Shown: positions 8,684 through 16,928 of the stretch, piece after piece
Layout: the number at the start of each line of letters is the position of its first letter
How positions within the stretch are numbered: position 1 is the stretch's first letter
DNA from: an uncultured Eubacterium sp.
GTDB taxonomy: Bacteria > Bacillota > Clostridia > Peptostreptococcales > Anaerovoracaceae
Length of the DNA stretch: 39,691 nt
NCBI GenBank assembly: GCA_905193765.1
Contig: CAJJPZ010000006.1
Coordinates: forward strand, 1-39,691
Reading direction: 5' to 3'
Position numbers and translations under genes: made by a program
Notes under the pieces: model-generated
Seen by the model: the letters and a program-made list of their open reading frames with translations, nothing else
What the model was told of the DNA's origin: nothing
The model's database searches: none

Positions 8684-9931
8684 CTACAGCTGCCAGCTGC
8701 TGAGATATTTTTTCTGATCCTCTGTAAGTTCATCGATCTCGATATCCCAGGCTGCGAGCCTTCTGCGGGCTATCACATCGTCTATCTCAGACGATACATC
8801 TATCACTTTGTTTTCAAGACGGCTGTGATTATCCCTGATATACATCGCTGACATAGCCTGTACAGCGAAACTGAGATCCATGATCTCTGCAGGATGCCCG
8901 TCTGCAGCCGCGATATTCACCAGCTTGCCTTCTCCGATGACATTTATCGTCCTGCCGTTCGAGAGAGTATATCCCATGATGTTGTTCCTGGTTTCTTTCT
9001 TTGAAACAGCTGCTTCCTCCAGTCCTGCCATGTCGATCTCCACATTGAAATGTCCGGCATTGGCAAGTATGGCTCTGTCTTTCATCTTAAGCATATGGTC
9101 AACTGTGATGGTATGCTTGCAGCCTGTAGCGCTGACGAATATATCTCCGTATGATGCAGCCTGATCCATCTTCATCACGTCATATCCATCCATTCGAGCT
9201 TCTATTGCCTTGACCGGATCGATCTCTGTAACTATGACCTTCGAGCCCAGAGCTGCTGCTCTCATCGCTATGCCTCTGCTGCACCAGCCGTAACCCACAA
9301 CTACCACAGTCTTTGATGCCACGATCAGGTTCGTGTTGCGCATGATGCTGTCCCATACCGACTGACCTGTTCCGTATCTGTTGTCAAAGAGATGCTTGCA
9401 CCTGGCGTCGTTCACAGCTACCATAGGGAATCGCAGTATGCCATCGCGCTCCATGGCCTTGAGTCTGATGACGCCTGTTGTCGTCTCCTCACATCCGCCC
9501 ATGACTTCATCACCCAGATCCGGTCTCTTGTTATGTATCATCTCAACAAGATCACCGCCGTCATCGATTATGATGTTCGGTCTGTGTTCCAGACACATCT
9601 CTATATGACGCATGTATTCCTCATCTGTAGCCCCGTGGTATGCGAAGACTTTCAGTCCGCTGTCAGCAAGTGCTGCAGCTACATCGTCCTGTGTCGAAAG
9701 GCTGTTGCTTCCCGTCACTGACATCCGGGCGCCGCCTGCCGCCAGCACCAGACAGAGATATGCTGTCTTCGCTTCAAGGTGCACGGAAAGACTGATCTTC
9801 AGTCCTTCAAAGGGCCTCGTACTGCGGAACTCATCTTCAAGAGCTCTCAGCAGCGGCATATTGTTCTTTACCCATTCGATTTTGGTATGGCCCGATGGAG
9901 CCAGTGAAATATCTCTGATATCGTAGTTCAT
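8684..9931 (-). CDS. ahcY: S-adenosylhomocysteine hydrolase
   Basis: 415 residues. The enzyme splits S-adenosylhomocysteine to adenosine and homocysteine with bound NAD, clearing the inhibitory product of methyltransferases. Family features are the EETTTGVIRL segment, the FDNRYGTGQSVWD block, the NAD-binding loop GYGWCSRGIA and the ANAGHFNVEID motif. It lacks the C-terminal KPDHYRY-type tail of the longer enzymes, so it belongs to the shorter Thermotoga-like form. The start is ATG 9931, 13 nt after the glmS stop, with AAGAGGAAAAG upstream; a TTG at 9952 would overlap glmS and is less likely. It is the last gene of the cdaA operon, an unusual place for it. Its homocysteine could feed the metY-cysK pathway. 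It ends in TAG. Confidence 0.93.
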   Translation of the reverse strand: MNYDIRDISLAPSGHTKIEWVKNNMPLLRALEDEFRSTRPFEGLKISLSVHLEAKTAYLCLVLAAGGARMSVTGSNSLSTQDDVAAALADSGLKVFAYHGATDEEYMRHIEMCLEHRPNIIIDDGGDLVEMIHNKRPDLGDEVMGGCEETTTGVIRLKAMERDGILRFPMVAVNDARCKHLFDNRYGTGQSVWDSIMRNTNLIVASKTVVVVGYGWCSRGIAMRAAALGSKVIVTEIDPVKAIEARMDGYDVMKMDQAASYGDIFVSATGCKHTITVDHMLKMKDRAILANAGHFNVEIDMAGLEEAAVSKKETRNNIMGYTLSNGRTINVIGEGKLVNIAAADGHPAEIMDLSFAVQAMSAMYIRDNHSRLENKVIDVSSEIDDVIARRRLAAWDIEIDELTEDQKKYLSSWQL

Positions 9932-9944
9932 CTTTTCCTCTTCT

Positions 9945-11774
9945 TTATTCAACAGTCACTGATTTTGCAAGGTTCTTAGGCTTGTCGATATTGCAGCCTC
10001 TCTCCTTTGCCACGTAATATGCGAATATCTGCAGCGGTATTACTGAAAGTACCGGCGAGACTTCATCAGCACAGTCAGGTATATATATCACCTCGTCTGC
10101 CACCTTCTCGATCTCGGTCCTGCCTTCCTTGGCAAGTCCTATGACTCTGGCACCTCTGGCCTTTATCTCCTCCACATTGGATACCATCTTCTCATACAGG
10201 AAGTCCTGTGTCGCCAGTGCAAACACCAGTGTGTCAGGCTCCATCAGCGCGATGGTCCCGTGCTTCAGCTCTCCTGCAGCTATGGCAAAGGAATTGATAT
10301 ATGAGATCTCCTTAAGTTTCAGCGACCCCTCATATGACACGCCTGAATCCAGACCTCTGCCTATGAAGAACACCTGCTCTCTCCTGTAATATTTCCTTGC
10401 TATTGATGCGATCCTGTTCTCCTGATCCAGTATCTTCTCCACCTTTTCCGGAAGCTGTTTCAGCTCTCCCAGTATCCTGTCATAGAATTCCTTCTCCACA
10501 GTACCTCTGGTGCTTCCCATATAAAGACCTATGAGATACATGCATATCAGCTGTGTGGTGTATGCCTTTGTAGATGCAACTGCTATCTCCGGACCTGCCC
10601 AGGTGTAGAAAACATCATCGGATTCTCTTGCCACAGAGCTTCCAACGACATTGACAACTGACAGCACCCTGGCGCCTTTGCGCTTCGCTTCTCTCAGGGC
10701 TGCCAGAGTGTCCAGTGTCTCTCCCGACTGGCTTATGGCTATGAACAGCGTATGTTCATCAACGAAAGGATCCCTGTATCTGAACTCCGATGCCACATCC
10801 ACCTCTACAGGCAGCTTCGCCATCTTCTCTATCACAAGCTTGCCCACGAGTCCTGCATGATATGCCGTCCCGCATGCCACTATGTATACTTTGTTGAAAC
10901 CTTCTATATCTTCCTTTGTCATTGATATCCCGTCAAGATTGACGCTGCCGTCATCGTTTATCCTTCGAAGCAGCGTCTCCGATATACCCTTAGGCTGCTC
11001 ATGTATCTCCTTGAGCATGAAGTGTTCATAACCTTCTTTCTCGGCTGCATCTGCATCCCATGTCACATGGAAGACATCACGTTTCACTTTCCTGCCGTTT
11101 TCATCGTATATGGTTATATCATCCTTTGTCAGGACCACGGTTTCATTGTTCTCTATGAAGTACACTTCTTTGACATATTTAAGAAGAGCCGGTATATCAG
11201 ATGCTATGAAGTTACAGCCTTTGCCTATGCCTGCAACAAGCGGTGCATCCTTTCGCACTGCAACGATCTTGTCCGGTTCTGCCGCAGCTATGGCACATAC
11301 AGCATATGCTCCCCGCATCTCACTTACAGCTCTGTTGACTGCTGCCAGCAGATCGCCCTCATAATACACTCCTATTAGATGGGCTATGACTTCAGAATCT
11401 GTTTCTGATCTGAATTTTATCCCGTGTTCTTTTATCAGCCGTTCTCTTATCTCCTGATAATTCTCTATTATGCCGTTATGTACTATAGCTATGGTGTTGT
11501 CACCGTTGGCATGGGGATGAGCATTGAGATCCGACGGTGCTCCATGGGTGGCCCATCTCGTATGTCCTATCCCCATATTGCTGTCGAATCCCGGATCGCC
11601 TATTATCTTTTCAAGATTCTTTATCTCTCCCACATGCTTCTTTATTTCGATCTTCCCGTTGATCGGCAGGGCTATCCCTGCTGAATCATATCCTCTGTAT
11701 TCAAGCCTTTTCAGACCGTTTATTATCTTTTCCTTGGCATTACCGCTTCCTACGAAGCCTACTATACCGCACAT
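9945..11774 (-). CDS. glmS: Glutamine--fructose-6-phosphate aminotransferase (isomerizing)
   Basis: 609 residues, full length. It makes glucosamine-6-phosphate from fructose-6-phosphate and glutamine, the first step to UDP-GlcNAc. The N-terminal glutaminase starts MCGIVGFVG with the nucleophile Cys2; the two SIS isomerase domains follow, with SQSGETLDT (near 349) and the C-terminal KPKNLAKSVTVE ending that is conserved in the family. The gap to glmM is only about 50 bp, so there is no room for a glmS ribozyme. Its place directly behind glmM gives a two-step amino-sugar unit, in line with the cell-wall role of the operon. Confidence 0.98.
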   Translation of the reverse strand: MCGIVGFVGSGNAKEKIINGLKRLEYRGYDSAGIALPINGKIEIKKHVGEIKNLEKIIGDPGFDSNMGIGHTRWATHGAPSDLNAHPHANGDNTIAIVHNGIIENYQEIRERLIKEHGIKFRSETDSEVIAHLIGVYYEGDLLAAVNRAVSEMRGAYAVCAIAAAEPDKIVAVRKDAPLVAGIGKGCNFIASDIPALLKYVKEVYFIENNETVVLTKDDITIYDENGRKVKRDVFHVTWDADAAEKEGYEHFMLKEIHEQPKGISETLLRRINDDGSVNLDGISMTKEDIEGFNKVYIVACGTAYHAGLVGKLVIEKMAKLPVEVDVASEFRYRDPFVDEHTLFIAISQSGETLDTLAALREAKRKGARVLSVVNVVGSSVARESDDVFYTWAGPEIAVASTKAYTTQLICMYLIGLYMGSTRGTVEKEFYDRILGELKQLPEKVEKILDQENRIASIARKYYRREQVFFIGRGLDSGVSYEGSLKLKEISYINSFAIAAGELKHGTIALMEPDTLVFALATQDFLYEKMVSNVEEIKARGARVIGLAKEGRTEIEKVADEVIYIPDCADEVSPVLSVIPLQIFAYYVAKERGCNIDKPKNLAKSVTVE

Positions 11775-11824
11775 ATATCTTTCCTCCTAATACAAGCCTC
11801 TTTCGGATTTGTCTGAGCCTGTGC

Positions 11825-13186
11825 TCATCCGAAGCGTTCAGTCAGCAGCACTGACAGATCCTCTGCCAGCTGCGTTATATGTTCAACGTCCTGCCCCTCA
11901 AGCATTACTCTCACCAAAGGCTCAGTCCCCGAAGGTCTTATCAGGACTCTGCCCTTGCCTTCGACTTCTTTTTCTGTTGCTGCTATGGCAGCCTTCACTT
12001 CTTCATCATCCATGAATCTGCTCTTGTTTTCATTTTTCACCCGGGCATTTTTCAGCACCTGAGGGAATATCTCTATCTCATCTGCCAGTTCCGACGGTTT
12101 CTTTCCTGAAAGCAGTACAGCCTGTATCAGCTGCAGCGAAGAGAGTATCCCGTCGCCTGTGGTCGTATGATTCAGGAAAATTATATGTCCTGACTGTTCT
12201 CCACCTATTCTGCATCCTGTCTGCAGCATCTTTTCAAGAACATATCTGTCTCCAACAGCCGTCACATCCACGCTGCATCCCATGGACTCCATATATTTGT
12301 GAAATCCCAGGTTGCTCATCACCGTAGCTGTGACAAGATCACCGGTCAGCTCTCCTCTCGACTTCAGCATGGCTGCGCATATGCATATGAGCTTGTCTCC
12401 GTCGATTATCCTGCCTTTCTCGTCTACTGCTATCAGACGATCTGCGTCTCCGTCATAAGCCAGTCCCATGAATGCGCCCTTGCTTATGACTTCCTCCTGG
12501 AGCTTTTCAGGATGTGTCGATCCGCACTTTTCATTTATGTTCACGCCATCAGGTCTGTTGCCTATCAGCGTTATGTCTGCGCCCAGATCCGTATACACCT
12601 TCTCTGCCACTGAATATGCAGCTCCGTTGGCGCAGTCCAGCACCAGTCTGAGCCCCTTTATGTCCTTTACCACTTCGGTATCGATGGTGGACTTGAGGAA
12701 ATCCGCATATCTGTCGGTGGCGTCGTCATCTGCATCGAGACATCTGCCGAGCCTGTCGCCTGTTATGTGGCCGTTTACATCTATATCCCTCAGTATTATA
12801 TCCTCGATCTCGTCCTCGATACGGTCGTCCAGCTTGAAGCCATCGCCGCTGAAAAATTTTATCCCGTTGTACTCAAAAGGGTTGTGTGATGCTGATATCA
12901 CGACACCTGCATCCGCATCATAAGTCCTCACCAGATAGGCCACTGCAGGCGTAGGCAGCACGCCCACCTTTATGACATTGCCTCCCACAGCCAGTATACC
13001 TGCGCTGAGAGCGTCCTCCAGCATATCGCCGGAAAGACGTGTATCCTTGCCTATCAAAACCACCGGTCTTTTCTTGTTCTTGCTGAGGACATAGGCTCCT
13101 GCTTTGCCAAGCTTGAAAGCCAGTTCTGGTGTAAGTTCCGAGTTGGCTATGCCTCTCACACCATCAGTTCCAAATAATCTTCCCAT
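11825..13186 (-). CDS. glmM: Phosphoglucosamine mutase
   Basis: 453 residues from MGRLFGTDGVRG. The ATG at 13186 is chosen because AAGGAG lies 7 nt upstream; the ATG-like start eight codons earlier has no ribosome site and would add a non-homologous tail. It converts glucosamine-6-phosphate to glucosamine-1-phosphate. The phosphoserine is S100 in GVVISASHNP, the metal loop is DGDADR, and the sugar loop GGEQSGH and the phosphate-binding RPSGTEP motif are present. In Firmicutes GlmM binds and inhibits the diadenylate cyclase CdaA, and all three partners are encoded together here. Confidence 0.97.
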   Translation of the reverse strand: MGRLFGTDGVRGIANSELTPELAFKLGKAGAYVLSKNKKRPVVLIGKDTRLSGDMLEDALSAGILAVGGNVIKVGVLPTPAVAYLVRTYDADAGVVISASHNPFEYNGIKFFSGDGFKLDDRIEDEIEDIILRDIDVNGHITGDRLGRCLDADDDATDRYADFLKSTIDTEVVKDIKGLRLVLDCANGAAYSVAEKVYTDLGADITLIGNRPDGVNINEKCGSTHPEKLQEEVISKGAFMGLAYDGDADRLIAVDEKGRIIDGDKLICICAAMLKSRGELTGDLVTATVMSNLGFHKYMESMGCSVDVTAVGDRYVLEKMLQTGCRIGGEQSGHIIFLNHTTTGDGILSSLQLIQAVLLSGKKPSELADEIEIFPQVLKNARVKNENKSRFMDDEEVKAAIAATEKEVEGKGRVLIRPSGTEPLVRVMLEGQDVEHITQLAEDLSVLLTERFG

Positions 13187-13258
13187 ATAAATTCTCCTTG
13201 ATCTGTTCATCCGGACAGATGCCCGCTGTCATATCCGTGACCGGCAGCTGTCATAGTG

Positions 13259-14194
13259 CTACTCTGTTTTTCTGACCGTAACCTTTCCTTCGATGTCACT
13301 GTCTTTAAACAAATATATGCCTTCCGGCAACTCTGTAATATCTATTTTTACTGTGTATGTCCCTTCTTTTTTTATTCTGCTCAGATCGGCAGTGCCGTTC
13401 AGCTGTCTGAGAACCTTAAGTGCATCATCAGTCCCGACTACACTGACATCATCGCACGTCACCGATGTAACCGTATATCCGTTTTCCAGTCCTGTAGTAT
13501 CGACAGACAGCTTCGCATCTGCGAGAGTAAGCAGCTGTGTCTTCACAACAGCTTTCTTCTTGTTCAGCGTCACTCCGCTCACTTCATTCCCGTCTTTATC
13601 CACCGGCTGCAGTCTTACTATCGTGCGGCTGCCTGACTTCGTTGCTGTCTTTTCCGGTACTTTTCCGATCAGTCTGTCTACTTTTTCTGTCAGGCTCTCC
13701 GCTCCGTAAACAGTGATCTTGCCCGGATCGATGCCTGTGATCCACGGTACAGGTTCTCCGTTCGCCTCGTCATTATCTTCTCCGCTTATTTTTATTTCCA
13801 CCGGTTTCTCCGACCATACTATCTTTTCGACATCCACATCTGCTGTATCTTTGGATATACTGTCGAGAACCACTCCTGAAGGCATATCCAGTGTGATCTC
13901 TGCCTTGTTTTTTCCTGACTTGCATCTGCTGACATCGACAGATGCTGTCAGTCCTTTCTTCTTTGCCTTGTTCACATCTGACCGTTTGCCTTCTATGGTG
14001 GCGTTTATCGTCACAGGTTCGTCTTCAGCCACTGCAAGTCCGTTTTCAGCCAGCAGTTCCGTGTTTATATAGTTCACTTCGATCCCGTACACTTTGACTT
14101 TTGTTTCCGGATCCACCTCGCCCATCACATATATCCAGAGGAAGATAGCGATAACAAGGGATACTATCTTAAGCACTGTCTTATTCTTCAGCAT
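13259..14194 (-). CDS. cdaR: CdaR, YbbR-domain regulator of the diadenylate cyclase
   Basis: 311 residues. A single N-terminal membrane anchor (about 8-26, KIVSLVIAIFLWIYVMG) is followed by an extracytoplasmic region made of YbbR-type beta repeats, seen as repeated patterns such as PVTINATIEGK and PVEIKISGEDN. In other Firmicutes CdaR sits beside CdaA in the membrane and adjusts c-di-AMP synthesis. The start overlaps the end of cdaA by 14 nt, suggesting translational coupling. At 311 residues it has room for about three repeats, fewer than the four of some relatives. The stop is TAG. Confidence 0.92.
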   Translation of the reverse strand: MLKNKTVLKIVSLVIAIFLWIYVMGEVDPETKVKVYGIEVNYINTELLAENGLAVAEDEPVTINATIEGKRSDVNKAKKKGLTASVDVSRCKSGKNKAEITLDMPSGVVLDSISKDTADVDVEKIVWSEKPVEIKISGEDNDEANGEPVPWITGIDPGKITVYGAESLTEKVDRLIGKVPEKTATKSGSRTIVRLQPVDKDGNEVSGVTLNKKKAVVKTQLLTLADAKLSVDTTGLENGYTVTSVTCDDVSVVGTDDALKVLRQLNGTADLSRIKKEGTYTVKIDITELPEGIYLFKDSDIEGKVTVRKTE

Positions 14195-15035
14195 TCTTCT
14201 TCCTCCTGAATTTATTGAATATCCTTGGTATCACAGCCATGGTCCCACTTGCCTCCGGTTTTCCCAGATACATGTTCAGCAGTGTCTTTTCCACGGTCTT
14301 GCTGTCCAGGAATCTCGACAGTTGTCCGTCACTGGCCATCGATATTATACCTGTCTCCTCGGAAACTATTATCACGAGGGCATCTGAATTTTCTGTTATG
14401 CCTATGCCTGCTCTGTGTCTGGTTCCCAGCTCCTTGGAGATATTCTTGTTCTGGGTCAGCGGCAGCACGCATCCTGCCGCATAAAGCCTGCCGTTCCTTA
14501 TGATCGCTGCTCCGTCGTGGAGAGGCGAGCCTTCATAGAAAATATTGCCTATGAGCTGCTCTGATATCTCCGCATCGACTATCGTGCCTGTCTCTATTAT
14601 ATCAGTAAGTGCGATTTCTCTTTCAAAAATAATGAGCGCACCCACCCTGTCTTTAGAAAAATTTTCTATAGCTTTTACTATCTGTGCCGTTATCTGTTTC
14701 CCTTTTTCTTTTTCCATCTGCCCGATATGAGTCTTGACAAACTTGCTCCTGCCCATGAACTCAAGTGCCCGGCGAAGTTCCGGCTGGAACACTATGAGGA
14801 TGGCCACCGCACCCAGTGCCACTGTACCTTTCAGCAGCCAGTTTATCGTATGCAGCTTAAGAAGATCCGTCACGAATGTCGCGACCACGAGGACTACCAC
14901 GCCCTTGAGCAGCTGCTCAGCTCTCGTCTGTTTTATAAGTCCCAGCAGCTTGTATATCACAAAGGCAACTATAAGTATATCTATGATATCATTCAATGCG
15001 ATCCCAGAGAATGCATTGGAAAAAAATTCTTTCAT
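14181..15035 (-). CDS. cdaA: Membrane diadenylate cyclase CdaA
   Basis: 284 residues. It makes c-di-AMP from two ATP. Three hydrophobic spans occupy the first 85 residues and anchor it in the membrane. The DAC catalytic domain follows, with the two signature motifs DGA (174-176) and RHRAG (206-210). It is the first gene of the operon cdaA-cdaR-glmM-glmS-ahcY, served by the promoter at 15070-15098. In related bacteria c-di-AMP controls potassium and osmolyte uptake and wall homeostasis, which fits the linkage to glmM and glmS. Confidence 0.97.
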   Translation of the reverse strand: MKEFFSNAFSGIALNDIIDILIVAFVIYKLLGLIKQTRAEQLLKGVVVLVVATFVTDLLKLHTINWLLKGTVALGAVAILIVFQPELRRALEFMGRSKFVKTHIGQMEKEKGKQITAQIVKAIENFSKDRVGALIIFEREIALTDIIETGTIVDAEISEQLIGNIFYEGSPLHDGAAIIRNGRLYAAGCVLPLTQNKNISKELGTRHRAGIGITENSDALVIIVSEETGIISMASDGQLSRFLDSKTVEKTLLNMYLGKPEASGTMAVIPRIFNKFRRKKNAEE

Positions 15036-15069
15036 TTGCTATCCACTCCAGTTAAAGTCGTACTACTAT

Positions 15070-15098
15070 ATTTTACCTAATGGGGATATGATTTTCAA
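15070..15098 (-). promoter_or_regulatory. Sigma-A promoter of the cdaA operon
   Basis: TTGAAA (15098-15093), 17-bp spacer, TAAAAT (15075-15070) on the minus strand. The start should be near 15063, giving a leader of about 28 nt. Confidence 0.75.
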
Positions 15099-15189
15099 GG
15101 GCAATGGAAATAAATCATACAGCTTTCACTTAAGCCTCACCCTGGCCTGTCACATCATGATGACCCCTGTCACTTTTTCCCGGACAGCA

Positions 15190-15242
15190 GAGCGGGGCTG
15201 CCGCCCGGACGCCCCAACAGCATCCGGACCGCAGCCCCGCTC
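15190..15242. repeat. GC-rich hairpin after hpf
   Basis: A perfect 12-bp inverted repeat, GAGCGGGGCTGC with GCAGCCCCGCTC, with a second CCGGA/TCCGG pair inside. It is far more GC-rich than its surroundings. No T-tract follows on the minus strand, so it is either a factor-dependent terminator of hpf, a 3' RNA stabiliser or a REP-like element. The gap 15036-15329 otherwise holds only the cdaA promoter and a second GC-rich hairpin. Confidence 0.6.
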
Positions 15243-15280
15243 GTTTCATATCGCTATCTTCATCATGATCATCGCATTCG

Positions 15281-15301
15281 CGGGCCCCGGCCTCCGGCCC
15301 G
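15281..15301. repeat. Second GC-rich hairpin in the hpf-cdaA gap
   Basis: CGGGCC (15281-15286) pairs with GGCCCG (15296-15301), with CCGG/CCGG able to pair inside. It lies about 30 nt after the hpf stop, so it may take part in ending hpf transcription, but there is no U-tract. Confidence 0.45.
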
Positions 15302-15329
15302 GCCCCGCCCGATCATGTATGTATCGGTA

Positions 15330-15857
15330 TCAGTATCTTGTTTCCAGCAGACCGTAATCCTTGTCCGATCTTCTGTATACTACATTGACTGAATCAGTTT
15401 CCATATTGAGGAATACGAAGAAGTTGTGAGCCAGAAGCTCCATCTGCACGATAGCCTCATCCACCGTCATCGGCGTGAGATCGAACCTCTTCTTCTTGAC
15501 TACATGGAGTTCTTCCTGTTCGTCCTCGAATTCAGGGAGTTCTGCGAAGGTGAACTCTTTGGCACCCTTGTATTTCTTCTGGAGTTTTGTCTTAAACCTT
15601 GACATCTGGCTTGAAAGTTTCTCTATAACGCGGTCTACTGCATCATATGGATCGTCAGCCTTGACTTCGGCCCGGAATATCGTGCCTCTGGCTGTAATAG
15701 TTGCCTCGACCTTGTAACCGCCCTTCTCCTTTATAGCCATTACGTTTCCTGTGATCTCATCCGAAAAGTACTTGTCGAGCTTCTCGAATTTCTTTTCGAT
15801 CGTTTCCTTGAGTTTGTCACTTGGAGTATAATTCTTGCCTGTAATGTTTGTCTTCAT
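15330..15857 (-). CDS. hpf: Long-form ribosome hibernation promoting factor
   Basis: 175 residues from the ATG at 15857, which has AAAGGAGG nine bases upstream; a start ten codons earlier lacks a ribosome site. The N-terminal RaiA/YfiA domain (1-100) binds the 30S subunit, and the C-terminal domain (about 120-175, with RFDLTPMTVDEAIVQM and the terminal DSVNVVYRRSDKDYGLLETRY region) dimerises ribosomes into 100S particles. The length is that of long HPF in Gram-positive bacteria. It is monocistronic: an extended -10 promoter is just upstream and GC-rich hairpins follow. Confidence 0.95.
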   Translation of the reverse strand: MKTNITGKNYTPSDKLKETIEKKFEKLDKYFSDEITGNVMAIKEKGGYKVEATITARGTIFRAEVKADDPYDAVDRVIEKLSSQMSRFKTKLQKKYKGAKEFTFAELPEFEDEQEELHVVKKKRFDLTPMTVDEAIVQMELLAHNFFVFLNMETDSVNVVYRRSDKDYGLLETRY

Positions 15858-15887
15858 GATAACAACCTCCTTTGTAGGCTTTTTCAT

Positions 15888-15896
15888 ATTATAACA
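15888..15896 (-). promoter_or_regulatory. Extended -10 promoter of hpf
   Basis: The minus strand reads TGTTATAAT, a perfect extended -10. The -35 region has no clear TTGACA. It ends about 30 bp before the hpf ATG and falls in the 47-bp gap after cobW. Confidence 0.6.
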
Positions 15897-15934
15897 CAGG
15901 TTACGTGAAAAGTGTGTGACTTTTTAATAAACTT

Positions 15935-16852
15935 CTACAAGCGCACGATGCCTTTGAGATACTTGTCTATCGCTTTCGCCAGTATGCTCATCATCCTGAA
16001 CCCTACTGACGATATGACCACGATCTCTGTCTTCTCCGGAGGTCCGGCCCATGGTTCCAGATGGATGTTCTCTCCCACCGTGCTGACCTCGATGCAGCCC
16101 TTGTCGGTGTCTGCGAACCCTTTTATCCTGTAGGTGTCTACCGCGATCTCCTTTATGAACAGTTCCAGCTGCTGTATCTGGATCTGCTGCTCACCTCTGA
16201 CTATGAAAGTCAGCGGTCTGGAGCTTACCGTATTGCAGGATTCCCTTGCCTCTGCGCTACTCCGTGAAAGTCCCTCCACCAGAGTCCTGACATCCACTCT
16301 GCAGTATGACGTCACGAACAGTTCAGCCTCGGGATTCATCTTTCCTATCGTCTCCGATACATCCTTCAGCGTCTCCTCATCTATCAGATCGCCTTTGTTT
16401 ATTATGACTGCTCCGGAAAATTCTATCTGGGATGTTATCGCAGGCAGCAGTTCATACAGATCCATGAAGCTTTCGCCGTCTACGACACATATCGAGCCGC
16501 TGTAGTCATACTGATTCAGCACATTGTTCTTTATCCCGTCCAGGATCTGTTCCATGTTTGCCGGATCCGCCAGGCCGGAGGCCTCTATGAATATGTAGTC
16601 CAGATCCTTGTATGACATCTCTATCAGACTGTCGACGAACTTGTCCTTGATGCAGGCACAGAAAATCGATCCGTTGGACAGCTCTGCCATCTGTATCCCG
16701 TCTTTCTCTATCAGGCGGGCGTCTATATTTACCTCGCCGAATTCATTTACTATGACGCCTGCCCTGGCATCGCTGAATTCTGAAAGTATGCTTTTCATCA
16801 GCGTTGTTTTTCCTGCGCCCAGGAATCCTGTCAGCAGTACGAGTTTGATCAT
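15935..16852 (-). CDS. CobW/COG0523-family P-loop GTPase
   Basis: 305 residues. These GTPases act as metal chaperones or help assemble metal or corrinoid enzymes. The Walker A loop is GFLGAGKTT (9-17), the GTP-specificity motif NKGD is present, and the family metal motif appears as SNGSIFCACIKD, a variant of the usual GCxCC where the first cysteine is replaced and CxC remains. The C-terminal CobW_C domain ends in the conserved WAGPPEKTEIVVIS region. It follows the UroD-type methyltransferase by 76 bp, with a terminator-like hairpin between, so it may be partly uncoupled. The likely client is the neighbouring methyltransferase or its corrinoid partner; this is inference. It ends in TAG. Confidence 0.88.
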   Translation of the reverse strand: MIKLVLLTGFLGAGKTTLMKSILSEFSDARAGVIVNEFGEVNIDARLIEKDGIQMAELSNGSIFCACIKDKFVDSLIEMSYKDLDYIFIEASGLADPANMEQILDGIKNNVLNQYDYSGSICVVDGESFMDLYELLPAITSQIEFSGAVIINKGDLIDEETLKDVSETIGKMNPEAELFVTSYCRVDVRTLVEGLSRSSAEARESCNTVSSRPLTFIVRGEQQIQIQQLELFIKEIAVDTYRIKGFADTDKGCIEVSTVGENIHLEPWAGPPEKTEIVVISSVGFRMMSILAKAIDKYLKGIVRL

Positions 16853-16872
16853 ATGACATACACCTTCCTTTC

Positions 16873-16901
16873 AAAAACCGGCCCGGGAAATCCCGAACCG
16901 G
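16873..16901 (-). terminator. Terminator or attenuator between the methyltransferase and cobW
   Basis: On the minus strand CCGG-TT-CGGGA loops back to TCCCG-GG-CCGG and then runs into TTTTT. It sits inside the 76-bp gap and would reduce read-through into cobW. Confidence 0.7.
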
Positions 16902-16928
16902 ATCTGTACTGATACTATATATCGTTTT

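Noticed and set aside
11775..11824. glmS ribozyme upstream of glmS
   Set aside because: Only about 50 bp separate glmM and glmS, too short for the ribozyme, and no core was seen.
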